A stretch of 64,000 bases of DNA from Lysinibacillus sp. G4S2. Lineage in GTDB: Bacteria > Bacillota > Bacilli > Bacillales_A > Planococcaceae. Under the pieces are notes generated by a model. The model was not told where the DNA came from and did no database searches. It saw only the letters and a list, made by a program, of their open reading frames with translations. Of the stretch, positions 57,405 through 64,000 are shown piece after piece. Numbering within the stretch: position 1 is the stretch's first letter; the number at the start of each line of letters is the position of its first letter. Location of the stretch: positions 3,786,001 to 3,850,000 of the forward strand of contig NZ_JAUCFJ010000002.1 of the NCBI RefSeq assembly GCF_030348505.1, read 5' to 3'. The translations under genes were made by a program, and so were the position numbers.

Positions 57405-58280
57405 TTACTCGTCTGAAGTTAGATAAGTAAAGTATGTACCAAGTGACTTCACCTTGCAACCAAGTGCAGCTAGTTCTTCCATAGCCCCACGCATCATAGG
57501 CTCCTTTTCATCTGCCAATACATCAATCATAAAGAAATAATCACCTAAGCCCGTTTTTAATGGTCTTGATTCGATTTTACTTAAATTTAGCTGACGCCAT
57601 GCAAATACTGATAGTACTTGGTGTAATGCCCCTGAACGGTCTGTCGGCAATGTAATCATGAACGTTGTTTTTGCCTGTCCATTCGATAAATTTTGTGGTA
57701 ATCGTATATTTTGCTTAGATAATACGAAAAATCGTGTATGGTTAAAATGGAAATCATGAATATTAGATTGAACAATTTCTAAGCCATATTTTTCTGCTGC
57801 CGCTGCATTGCCAACCGCCGCCATGCATTCGCTCGGATTTTCGGATACATATTTTGCCGCTGCTGCTGTTGATGTTGTTTGATGTAACGGAACATGGCTG
57901 AATCGATAAAATAAATATTTATGACACTGTGCTAGCGCATGTGGATGTGAATAAACTCCTTTAATCGATTCCCAATTGTCCTTCTGCTCTTTATTGACCA
58001 TTAAATGCTGCTGTATCTTCAATTGAAGTTCTCCAGTAACATAGAGTGTTGCCTCATGGAATAAATAATCAAGCGTTAGTGATACGGAGCCTTCTAAAGC
58101 ATTTTCCAACGGTACAACTGCTAAATCTACCTTCCCCTTCGCTACTGCCTCGATACATTCTGGAATTGTAGCACAAGGGACAAGCCACTCAGTTGGAAAG
58201 GTTGCCTTCGTTGCTAAGTATGTAAATGATGCTTCCGGTCCTAAATATCCAATTCGTTTTTCCCATTGTTGCTCTGTCAT
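57405..58280 (-). CDS. pheA: Prephenate dehydratase
   Basis: 291 residues. It converts prephenate to phenylpyruvate in phenylalanine synthesis. The catalytic domain shows IGYLGPEASFTYLAT at the N-terminus and the Thr-Arg-Phe motif in NHTRFFVLSK (about 183). The C-terminal ACT domain (about 210-285) has the regulatory LSKIESRPLKTGLGDYFFMI. The ATG at 58280 is preferred, with GGAGGAGG upstream. The chorismate mutase domain of enteric PheA is absent, as normal for Bacillales. Confidence 0.95.
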   Translation of the reverse strand: MTEQQWEKRIGYLGPEASFTYLATKATFPTEWLVPCATIPECIEAVAKGKVDLAVVPLENALEGSVSLTLDYLFHEATLYVTGELQLKIQQHLMVNKEQKDNWESIKGVYSHPHALAQCHKYLFYRFSHVPLHQTTSTAAAAKYVSENPSECMAAVGNAAAAEKYGLEIVQSNIHDFHFNHTRFFVLSKQNIRLPQNLSNGQAKTTFMITLPTDRSGALHQVLSVFAWRQLNLSKIESRPLKTGLGDYFFMIDVLADEKEPMMRGAMEELAALGCKVKSLGTYFTYLTSDE

Positions 58281-58349
58281 TACATTTACCTCCTCCACTA
58301 CTATTGTAGTTTATAGTTTGATTTTAAATTGTACATCACCAAAACGTAG

Positions 58350-58464
58350 GGTTGATTTCCGTTCCGACTAGCCGCTTTCCTTTGGGGCGGCCGATGAGCC
58401 ACTTCGCTCCAGAGTCTCATCGGTGACGCCAATCCCCAAGGAGGCGCCAAGTCTTCACTTCAAC
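58350..58464. repeat. Longer REP-like element
   Basis: It begins GTTGATTTCCGTTCCGACTA and GCCGCTTTCC and ends AGTCTTCACTTCAAC. It has an inner stem (CCGATGAGCC... around TCATCGG, and TTTGGGG/CCCCAAG) not present in the 60-bp copies. Confidence 0.7.
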
Positions 58465-58641
58465 ATATACGTTTCACTAAATGTTATCCACAATCTTTGG
58501 TGATGAACGACTAAAATGCAAAAATTTAGAATTTTTAATCCCCAAAAGATCAAATGATGAGCTGAGGTATAATGTGAAGCCTTCCTAAACATTCAGGCAA
58601 TTGCCTCATAGAACTTTTTTGCAATAGTTTTTCTTATAGAA

Positions 58642-58693
58642 TAAGGAGCTGTCCCATAAAGCGATAATTACTTCACATGGGACTGCTCCTTTT
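58642..58693 (-). terminator. pheB terminator
   Basis: AAGGAGCTGTCCCAT (58642-58656) pairs with ATGGGACTGCTCCTT (58676-58690), with T- and A-runs on either side. Confidence 0.82.
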
Positions 58694-58738
58694 AAGCTTA
58701 TTTACATTCTGTCAAAAATTCAAGCTTGCTTTTAGTCA

Positions 58739-59194
58739 TTACAATGCACCAGAACTAATTACTTCCGCTGATTCTACAAAATCTAAACGTTTGAGTTGCT
58801 GTATTAAATCATCAAGTTCACATGTCATACTAGTTACATCTAATGACAATGTAACATTGGCACGTCCTTGAATCGGTATTGTTTGATGGATAGTCAGTAC
58901 ATTGCAATGCGTAATTGTCACTGTTTCTAAAAGCTTTGCAAGTGTTCCTTTACGGTCCTGAAGCTGTAAAAAGACTGTTAAAATGCGTTCCTGCACAATT
59001 GAGTGAAAAGGAAATACAGCATCACGATATTTGTAAAACGCACTACGCGATAAATCCACCTGCTTTACCGCATCCCATATGGAAGATACCGAACCACTTG
59101 AAAGTAGGTGTTTCGCCTCCAAAGTTTTTTGCATAGCATCCGTTAAAACATCTTCACGAACTAAATAATATCGCTGATTCGCAACATTCTTCAT
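58739..59194 (-). CDS. pheB: ACT-domain protein PheB
   Basis: 151 residues, of the UPF0735/PheB type. The N-terminal part is helix-turn-helix-like (GSVSSIWDAVKQVDLSRSAF followed by YKYRDAVFPF) and the C-terminal half is an ACT domain (about 73-147, LTVFLQLQDRKGTLAKLLET). It is linked by context to phenylalanine metabolism; biochemical role uncertain. Its position after obg is conserved. Confidence 0.9.
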   Translation of the reverse strand: MKNVANQRYYLVREDVLTDAMQKTLEAKHLLSSGSVSSIWDAVKQVDLSRSAFYKYRDAVFPFHSIVQERILTVFLQLQDRKGTLAKLLETVTITHCNVLTIHQTIPIQGRANVTLSLDVTSMTCELDDLIQQLKRLDFVESAEVISSGAL

Positions 59195-59217
59195 ACGCTT
59201 CCCCCTAAAACCTTGTC

Positions 59218-60507
59218 TTAATCGACAAATTCAAATTCAAACTCTTGCAGACGAACTGTATCGCCATCTTGTGCTCCACGTTCGCGTAGTGCTTCATCTA
59301 CGCCCATTGCACGCAATTGACGAGCAAAACGGCGAATACCATCTTCACGGCTAAAGTCAGTCATTTTAAATAGGCGTTCAATTGCGTATCCACTAATGAT
59401 AAATGCACCATCATCATCACGAGTAATTTCGAAATCTTCACCTTTTCCTTCATGTTTATACATTACCGTTGCTTCTGATTGCTCCTCTACATCATCATAT
59501 AGAGGGAATTCAGGCGTTACTTCAAGTAAATCAGCAATGGCAAATAGTAACTCTTTTAAACCTTGACGTGAAATTGCTGAAATCGGGAAAATTTGAATAT
59601 CTTCTCCCACTTTTTTGCGGAATTCCTCTAAGTTTTCTTCTGCTTCTGGCATATCCATTTTATTGGCAACAATAATTTGTGGACGCTCTGTTAAACGAAG
59701 ATTATATTGCTTTAGCTCTTCATTAATCGTTAAATAATCCTCGTACGGATCGCGACCTTCCATTCCTGACATATCAATAACATGAACAATAACGCGTGTA
59801 CGTTCAATATGTCGTAAAAATTGATGACCTAAGCCTACCCCTTCATGTGCTCCTTCAATAAGACCAGGTAAATCTGCCATCGCAAAGCTTCGATGATCAT
59901 CTGTTTCAATCATCCCTAAATTCGGTACAATCGTTGTAAAATGATATGCACCAATTTTTGGCTTTGCAGCAGAAACAACAGATAAAAGCGTTGATTTACC
60001 AACACTTGGGAAACCTACTAGCCCCACATCTGCTAAAACTTTTAACTCTAATATAACATTTAATTCTTGTCCTGGCTCACCTTTTTCAGAAAGTTCTGGA
60101 GCAGGATTAGCTGGTGTTGCAAAGCGAGAATTCCCTCGGCCACCACGGCCAGCTTTTGCGATAATCGCTTGTTGACCATGCTCGACTAAATCGGCAATAA
60201 CAACACCTGTTTCTTCGTTCAATACGACTGTGCCTGGTGGAACTTTAACGATCAAATCGTCTGCACGTCTACCATGCATTCCTTTACTCATACCATGCTC
60301 ACCACGGTCAGCCTTGAAGTGGCGTTTATAGCGGAAATCCATTAATGTTCGTAAACCCTCTTCAACTTCAAATACTACGTTACCACCATGTCCACCGTCG
60401 CCACCAGCTGGACCACCATTCGGTACATATTTTTCTCGGCGGAAGGCAACCATTCCGTCACCACCGTCGCCACCTTTTACATAAATCTTAACGTGATCGA
60501 CAAACAT
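59218..60507 (-). CDS. obg: GTPase Obg
   Basis: 429 residues. The glycine-rich Obg fold (about 1-158) has [18 protein letters not shown] and [14 protein letters not shown]. The G domain (about 159-330) has G1 [10 protein letters not shown]3 DLPG, G4 NKMD. The OCT domain (about 350-429) is typical of Gram-positive Obg. It takes part in 50S ribosome assembly and, in B. subtilis, in the general stress and sporulation pathways. spo0B lies 5 bp upstream. Confidence 0.97.
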   Translation of the reverse strand: MFVDHVKIYVKGGDGGDGMVAFRREKYVPNGGPAGGDGGHGGNVVFEVEEGLRTLMDFRYKRHFKADRGEHGMSKGMHGRRADDLIVKVPPGTVVLNEETGVVIADLVEHGQQAIIAKAGRGGRGNSRFATPANPAPELSEKGEPGQELNVILELKVLADVGLVGFPSVGKSTLLSVVSAAKPKIGAYHFTTIVPNLGMIETDDHRSFAMADLPGLIEGAHEGVGLGHQFLRHIERTRVIVHVIDMSGMEGRDPYEDYLTINEELKQYNLRLTERPQIIVANKMDMPEAEENLEEFRKKVGEDIQIFPISAISRQGLKELLFAIADLLEVTPEFPLYDDVEEQSEATVMYKHEGKGEDFEITRDDDGAFIISGYAIERLFKMTDFSREDGIRRFARQLRAMGVDEALRERGAQDGDTVRLQEFEFEFVD

Positions 60508-60512
60508 TTAGT

Positions 60513-61040
60513 TCACTCCCTATTTGCATTCAAGACATATTGCCAGCACGTATTCGTCTGTTCATTTGTTTGAATGTCTAATTGTTTCAAACCTTTTTCG
60601 GTGAATGCATCAGCACTCCATAGCCCATTTAGCGTGAATGTCACGGCAAATGTATGATCGTCAACACGTACATCGAGCGCTAAGCTCTGCTCTGTAAATG
60701 GATCTAATGTATCATAAACATGCATAACTGTTTTGTTTAAGTAATCTACAATTTCCGTATCAATATTATTTGTGACGGGCTTTTTTATCTCACCGCTAAG
60801 CTTCATTGGTAATGAAGGATAGCGCCAGCCTGCTGTTTGCAGCCACTCGATTGTTCGCGGTAATTGTAGACGATTAAGGATAGAAAGCGCTTGTAACTGT
60901 TCCGAATAATTTTGAATAAGTTTTTTTGATTCATCAATTCTACCTAAATCTAAATTCATGCGAATAAGCTGAAGCTGATTCACATAATCATGATTTGCAA
61001 AACGTAATACTTCACTAATGGTTAGTGATTGATTGTTCAT
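60513..61040 (-). CDS. spo0B: Sporulation phosphotransferase Spo0B
   Basis: 175 residues. The phospho-accepting histidine is in RFANHDYVNQLQLIRMNLDL (about 14-33, His 17), the equivalent of LRHDWMNKLQLI in B. subtilis. A degenerate ATPase-like C-terminal domain follows. Spo0B passes phosphate from Spo0F to Spo0A. The start at 61040 is supported by TTGGAGTG; a longer frame adds 25 codons of unlikely sequence. Confidence 0.9.
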   Translation of the reverse strand: MNNQSLTISEVLRFANHDYVNQLQLIRMNLDLGRIDESKKLIQNYSEQLQALSILNRLQLPRTIEWLQTAGWRYPSLPMKLSGEIKKPVTNNIDTEIVDYLNKTVMHVYDTLDPFTEQSLALDVRVDDHTFAVTFTLNGLWSADAFTEKGLKQLDIQTNEQTNTCWQYVLNANRE

Positions 61041-61126
61041 CCCATTCACTCCAATAAAGTTATCCTTACTAGTATAACAAGTTTTGCTGTATTTTTCCCT
61101 TAATTCTTCAATCAATTATACCTCGT

Positions 61127-61200
61127 CATAATTGCGTACGCCGGAGACTTTATCTTCTTTCAGCGGGTGTTTGGACATCCGCTGAGAAGTAGCTTAAATC
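61127..61200. repeat. Dispersed element (CATAATTGCGT family)
   Basis: CATAATTGCGTACGCCGGAG through CTTTCAGCGGGTGTTTGGAC and ATCCGCTGAG. The last two segments form a GCGGGTGT/ATCCGC stem. Related to 2178-2300. Confidence 0.5.
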
Positions 61201-61263
61201 CGCATTTATCTCACCACCTATAGAGATGGTAGACTTCTGAAAAAAGAAGTTGAAATTTAGCCA

Positions 61264-61292
61264 AAAAAAGGACTGCAATAAATGCAGTCCTA
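61264..61292 (-). terminator. rpmA terminator
   Basis: On the minus strand AGGACTGCA pairs with TGCAGTCCT and is followed by TTTTTTT. Confidence 0.9.
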
Positions 61293-61317
61293 CGCTTTAT
61301 GTTATCTTTTTTGAAGA

Positions 61318-61617
61318 TTAAGCTTCTTGTGATGCTGGGTATACAGATACTTGTTTGCGATCGCGACCTAAGCGTTCGAATTTAACAACGCCGTCAACTT
61401 TAGCAAATAGTGTATCGTCACCACCACGACCTACGTTTGTACCTGGGTAAATTTTTGTACCGCGTTGACGGTAAAGAATTGAACCACCAGTTACGAATTG
61501 GCCATCAGCACGTTTAGCACCAAGACGTTTAGACTCAGAGTCACGTCCGTTTTTAGTAGAACCTACCCCTTTTTTAGATGCGAAAAGTTGAAGGTCTAAT
61601 GCTAATAATAATTTCAT
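61318..61617 (-). CDS. rpmA: Large ribosomal subunit protein bL27
   Basis: 99 residues. It has the Firmicute N-terminal extension [17 protein letters not shown] with the Prp cleavage motif (cut after LQLFA), before the mature [20 protein letters not shown]. The protease for this cut, Prp, is the overlapping upstream gene. Confidence 0.97.
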   Translation of the reverse strand: MKLLLALDLQLFASKKGVGSTKNGRDSESKRLGAKRADGQFVTGGSILYRQRGTKIYPGTNVGRGGDDTLFAKVDGVVKFERLGRDRKQVSVYPASQEA

Positions 61618-61970
61618 CGTGTTCCACCTCCTACTTGGTTGTAGTTGATTTGGATGTATTGTCCGTAATTTTGTACCATTGAATACACTTGGGCAGTCAT
61701 TACTTGGACAATTAACTGTAGTTTTGCATCAATTTCAGGCTCTATATCTGATGGTAAATCTACCTTAAGATAGCCTCCACCTTCAGCAGCTTGTTCGACT
61801 TCTGGCTGTAATTGTAGTAGTGCATAAATAGCATTCACAGTACCTATGGCAATTGTAGATGCTCCTGCGCATACTAAATCCTTACCAGATTCATCGTATT
61901 CAGCATGTCCTGAAAATTCAAATGCGGACACATGTCTATTTTCATTGTGATGAATCGTAACTTGTATCAT
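61614..61970 (-). CDS. prp: Ribosomal-processing cysteine protease Prp
   Basis: 118 residues, of the YsxB/Prp family. The catalytic His is in [13 protein letters not shown] (about 22) and the catalytic Cys in [13 protein letters not shown] (about 34). It removes the N-terminal extension of bL27 encoded by the next gene, with which it overlaps by 4 nt. The order rplU-prp-rpmA is conserved in Firmicutes. Confidence 0.95.
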   Translation of the reverse strand: MIQVTIHHNENRHVSAFEFSGHAEYDESGKDLVCAGASTIAIGTVNAIYALLQLQPEVEQAAEGGGYLKVDLPSDIEPEIDAKLQLIVQVMTAQVYSMVQNYGQYIQINYNQVGGGTR

Positions 61971-61986
61971 TCGCTACACCTCACAA

Positions 61987-62295
61987 TTAAGCGTTGATAG
62001 CTTCAACAACTAATTTTGTGTAAGGTTGACGGTGACCTTGTTTACGACGGTAGTTCTTTTTAGCTTTCAATTTGAAAACAACGATTTTTTTCGCACGGCC
62101 TTCTTTCACAACTTTAGCTGTTACAGTAGCGCCTTCTACGAATGGAGCTCCAACTTTAACGTTTTCGCCACCTACGAATAAAACTTTATCGAAAGTTACA
62201 ACCTCGTCAGCTTCTACACCTAATTTTTCAACATAGATTTCTTGACCAGCTTCTACTTTGATTTGTTTACCACCAGTTTCAATAATTGCGTACAT
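61987..62295 (-). CDS. rplU: Large ribosomal subunit protein bL21
   Basis: 102 residues, the standard length. It starts [20 protein letters not shown], with GAGGAGGTG before the ATG at 62295, and ends [20 protein letters not shown]. It is the first gene of rplU-prp-rpmA, preceded by a structured leader. Confidence 0.98.
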   Translation of the reverse strand: MYAIIETGGKQIKVEAGQEIYVEKLGVEADEVVTFDKVLFVGGENVKVGAPFVEGATVTAKVVKEGRAKKIVVFKLKAKKNYRRKQGHRQPYTKLVVEAINA

Positions 62296-62404
62296 TTTAC
62301 TGCACCTCCTCATAGACTCAGACTCGCCTGTTTATAAAGGTGATCATATGATACTTAAACCTTTCCAGTGCGGTTGTAGTAGCACAGGTGCTACAAACAA
62401 TAAC
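62296..62404 (-). ncRNA. Candidate L21 leader RNA
   Basis: Between the promoter and rplU, the minus strand contains the hairpin TGTAGCACCTGTGCTACA, then CCGCACTGGAAAGGTTTAAG and GGCGAGTCTGAGTC. A structured L21 leader is known in Bacillales at this position and would allow autoregulation by L21. I judge by position, hairpin and general resemblance. Confidence 0.6.
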
Positions 62405-62410
62405 ATTAAG

Positions 62411-62439
62411 ATATTACCACACGATTTATTTTAAGTCAA
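62411..62439 (-). promoter_or_regulatory. rplU promoter
   Basis: TTGACT (62434-62439), a 17-bp spacer and TAATAT (62411-62416) on the minus strand. It overlaps the last codons of spoIVFB. Confidence 0.75.
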
Positions 62440-63042
62440 TCTATTCATTACATATTTCTCAAATGCTAAACGATATTTTCGATAATTCCATTCTTTCAAC
62501 GCTTGAAGCCAAATAAATAAACATAAAATTGCTAAAAAAATAGCTTGTGGGAGGTAATTTAAAGTTATCATGAGTAGTATAGACGCAATTAAAAATGAAA
62601 TCCAGTAGTAATATTCAAATATACGAACCCTTGGATAGAATAAATATAAAGACGCTAAAAATATTCTGCCACCATCTAACGGAATAATTGGTAATACATT
62701 GATGGCTAATAGCACAAGTTGTACATGGATGAGCTTAGAAGCAAGTAGTTCTGGCATAAAAAAAGCGAGGCCAATCCCTAATATTGTAGCGATTGGTCCT
62801 CCAAGGGCAATCCATAGGAGTGACGTTGCTGACACAACCGTTGGATTTTCAAACTCTATTTCCCCTCCGTAAGGTGTAATAACGCATGATTTTACCTTAA
62901 CACCACAAAGCATTGCAGCTAATAGATGACCTGCTTCATGCCATAATAACGAAAATAAAATAATGGAGTAATAAGCAATTTGGCCACTAAAAATCATTAA
63001 AAATACGAAAGGGATACATAGAAGATGCAGTTTAATTTTCAT
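62431..63042 (-). CDS. spoIVFB: Intramembrane metalloprotease SpoIVFB
   Basis: 203 residues. A site-2 protease-type membrane enzyme that activates pro-sigma-K in B. subtilis. The zinc motif HEAGH lies in SLLWHEAGHLLAAML (about 40) and the third ligand in NVLPIIPLDGGRIF (about 126-139). The chain ends after the last membrane segments; the C-terminal CBS domain of the 288-residue B. subtilis enzyme is absent. The start at 63042 overlaps the spoIVFA stop by 11 nt (translational coupling). Confidence 0.9.
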   Translation of the reverse strand: MKIKLHLLCIPFVFLMIFSGQIAYYSIILFSLLWHEAGHLLAAMLCGVKVKSCVITPYGGEIEFENPTVVSATSLLWIALGGPIATILGIGLAFFMPELLASKLIHVQLVLLAINVLPIIPLDGGRIFLASLYLFYPRVRIFEYYYWISFLIASILLMITLNYLPQAIFLAILCLFIWLQALKEWNYRKYRLAFEKYVMNRLT

Positions 63043-63586
63043 TGGACGCCGCTGCTTCAAGCCACTGTACAATTTGTTCTAAACTATAATATGACTTATC
63101 TTTTTCAATCGAGATATAGAGTTGTCCCGTCTCTTTCATGCCGATTAAATCATTTGCCTGCACCGTTGTATATGGCAGTTGTGCTAAACTATCCAACATA
63201 CCATAAGAAACTGTTGTGCCATCATCATAGCTAATCGTCATTGTTTTACCAGTATATTTTGTATGACCAGTGAAAACGACAAGACCATTTTGTCCAGCAT
63301 ACACTGGAAGACCCGCATCATACTGCAATAAAAAGCCTTCCTGAAAAACTTGCGCATTAGCAAATGTTAATAGTTCAGTTTGCCCAACATCACTCGATAC
63401 CACTATTGTTGCATCGTCTTTATTTAGCCAACTTTGTCCGAGCTCGCTTAAATAAGTTAAATCTGCTGATGTTGTAACAAGTTTTCGCACAGGTGTTTCC
63501 AATACACCTTGATCCTCTAAACGAATTACGAGCATAATTGCAGCCACAAGTAATATTGTGACCAACCATTTCCATTTCTTAAACAA
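63032..63586 (-). CDS. spoIVFA: SpoIVFA-like regulator with LytM-type domain
   Basis: 184 residues. One membrane segment (about 7-22) is followed by an extracytoplasmic M23/LytM-like domain (about 80-165, PVYAGQNGLVVFTGHTKYTG and TMTISYDDGTTVSYGMLDSL). Metal-binding residues look incomplete, as in SpoIVFA, which holds SpoIVFB inactive. The B. subtilis protein is about 264 residues, so the cytoplasmic N-terminal part is shorter here. Start is TTG with AAAGGATGAGGG upstream. The call rests partly on overlap with spoIVFB. Confidence 0.83.
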   Translation of the reverse strand: MFKKWKWLVTILLVAAIMLVIRLEDQGVLETPVRKLVTTSADLTYLSELGQSWLNKDDATIVVSSDVGQTELLTFANAQVFQEGFLLQYDAGLPVYAGQNGLVVFTGHTKYTGKTMTISYDDGTTVSYGMLDSLAQLPYTTVQANDLIGMKETGQLYISIEKDKSYYSLEQIVQWLEAAASNEN

Positions 63587-63639
63587 GCCCTCATCCTTTT
63601 TTCACACTATATGAGGCTGCATGTCCATTCATGCACAAG

Positions 63640-63672
63640 AAAAAAACCTTCTCGTACAAATGCACGAAAAGG
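63640..63672 (-). terminator. minD terminator
   Basis: On the minus strand CCTTTTCGTG pairs with TACGAGAAGG (one wobble) and is followed by TTTTTTT. Confidence 0.82.
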
Positions 63673-63683
63673 CTGGCTTATAA

Positions 63684-64000
63684 TCATCTTGAAAATAACG
63701 CTTTAAGTTTTGAAAATACACCTCTATGTTCATCTTCAATTGCCATAAGTGGCACAGATTCCCCAAGTATTCGACGGGCAATATTACGATAGCCTAGAGA
63801 TGCTTTGTTAGTTGGATCCATTACTACTGGTTCACCTTTATTGGAAGATGAAATAACTCCTTCACTATCTACGATTATCCCTAATAGATCGATAGACAAA
63901 TGTGTTGTAATTTCATTCACATCTAAAGTATCGCCGCTCTTCATCATATGTTGACGAATGCGGTTAATAATTAGCTTAGGTGCAGTAATTTCTTCCTGTT
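63684..64000 (-). CDS. minD: Septum site-determining ATPase MinD, C-terminal part
   Basis: The last 105 codons; the gene continues beyond the right edge. Readable stretches are PKLIINRIRQHMMKSGDTLD, LSIDLLGIIVDSEGVISSSN and GYRNIARRILGESVPL. The final GVFSKLKALFSR is the amphipathic membrane-targeting helix. It lies upstream of spoIVFA, as in B. subtilis. Confidence 0.95.
   Translation of the reverse strand, partial: QEEITAPKLIINRIRQHMMKSGDTLDVNEITTHLSIDLLGIIVDSEGVISSSNKGEPVVMDPTNKASLGYRNIARRILGESVPLMAIEDEHRGVFSKLKALFSR

Larger units (their letters stand above)
58281..58738. other. Intergenic region between pheB and pheA
   Basis: 458 bp with no gene. It contains a long REP-like element (58350-58464) and the pheB terminator (58642-58693). 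The pheB-pheA link seen in B. subtilis is therefore interrupted, and pheA probably has its own promoter. Confidence 0.5.

Overview
The window is a continuous stretch of low-GC Gram-positive chromosome. Its gene order follows the minD-to-mnmA segment of Bacillus subtilis, and it carries spore genes (spoIVFA/spoIVFB, spo0B, safA, spoVB). A GlcNAc operon that carries its own ptsH and ptsI, plus many dispersed intergenic repeats, points to a Lysinibacillus-type member of the Bacillales. The genus call is inference from gene content; there is no rRNA here. Nearly all genes lie on the minus strand.

Read from the right edge in the direction of transcription, the conserved backbone is: minD (partial), spoIVFA, spoIVFB, rplU, prp, rpmA, spo0B, obg, pheB, pheA, [DCC protein], niaR (plus strand), safA, [CotS-like kinase], ruvA, ruvB, queA, tgt, yajC, yrbG, spoVB (plus), comN, secDF, [chemoreceptor], [trpEDCFBA], recJ, apt, [psuK-psuG], rel, dtd, a DUF2642 gene, an SH3b amidase (plus), hisS, aspS, 6S RNA, [nag/PTS island], tcdA, [three unknown genes], rarA (plus), cymR, a cysteine desulfurase and mnmA (partial). 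Bracketed items are insertions relative to the B. subtilis order as I remember it.

The nag island (7.6-18.0 kb) has two units. One is nagA-nagR-SIS-ptsH-ptsI. The other is a cellobiose-type PTS (IIB-IIA-IIC) with a MupG-like glycosidase and a BadF-type sugar kinase. Sites of the NagR/DasR type overlap the promoter of each unit, so one regulator probably controls both. The expected nagB is missing. A decayed Eis-like acetyltransferase lies between the units.

The trp operon has an unusual leader. A consensus promoter is followed by 11 NAG triplets, six of them (G/U)AG at an exact 5-nt period, resembling a TRAP-binding site. Directly downstream is a complete T-box with a UGG (Trp) specifier. 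The operon's TrpE lacks several residues that are nearly invariant in anthranilate synthase. hisS-aspS has its own T-box, and a 6S RNA follows aspS.

The intergenic DNA carries several repeat families: REP-like palindromes, a GCGAAAGCG-containing repeat, long AGAGGCTGGGA hairpins, and four arrays of degenerate repeats sharing a 21-bp period and a GATAAA core. The largest array, about 1.8 kb, fills the space between the chemoreceptor gene and secDF.
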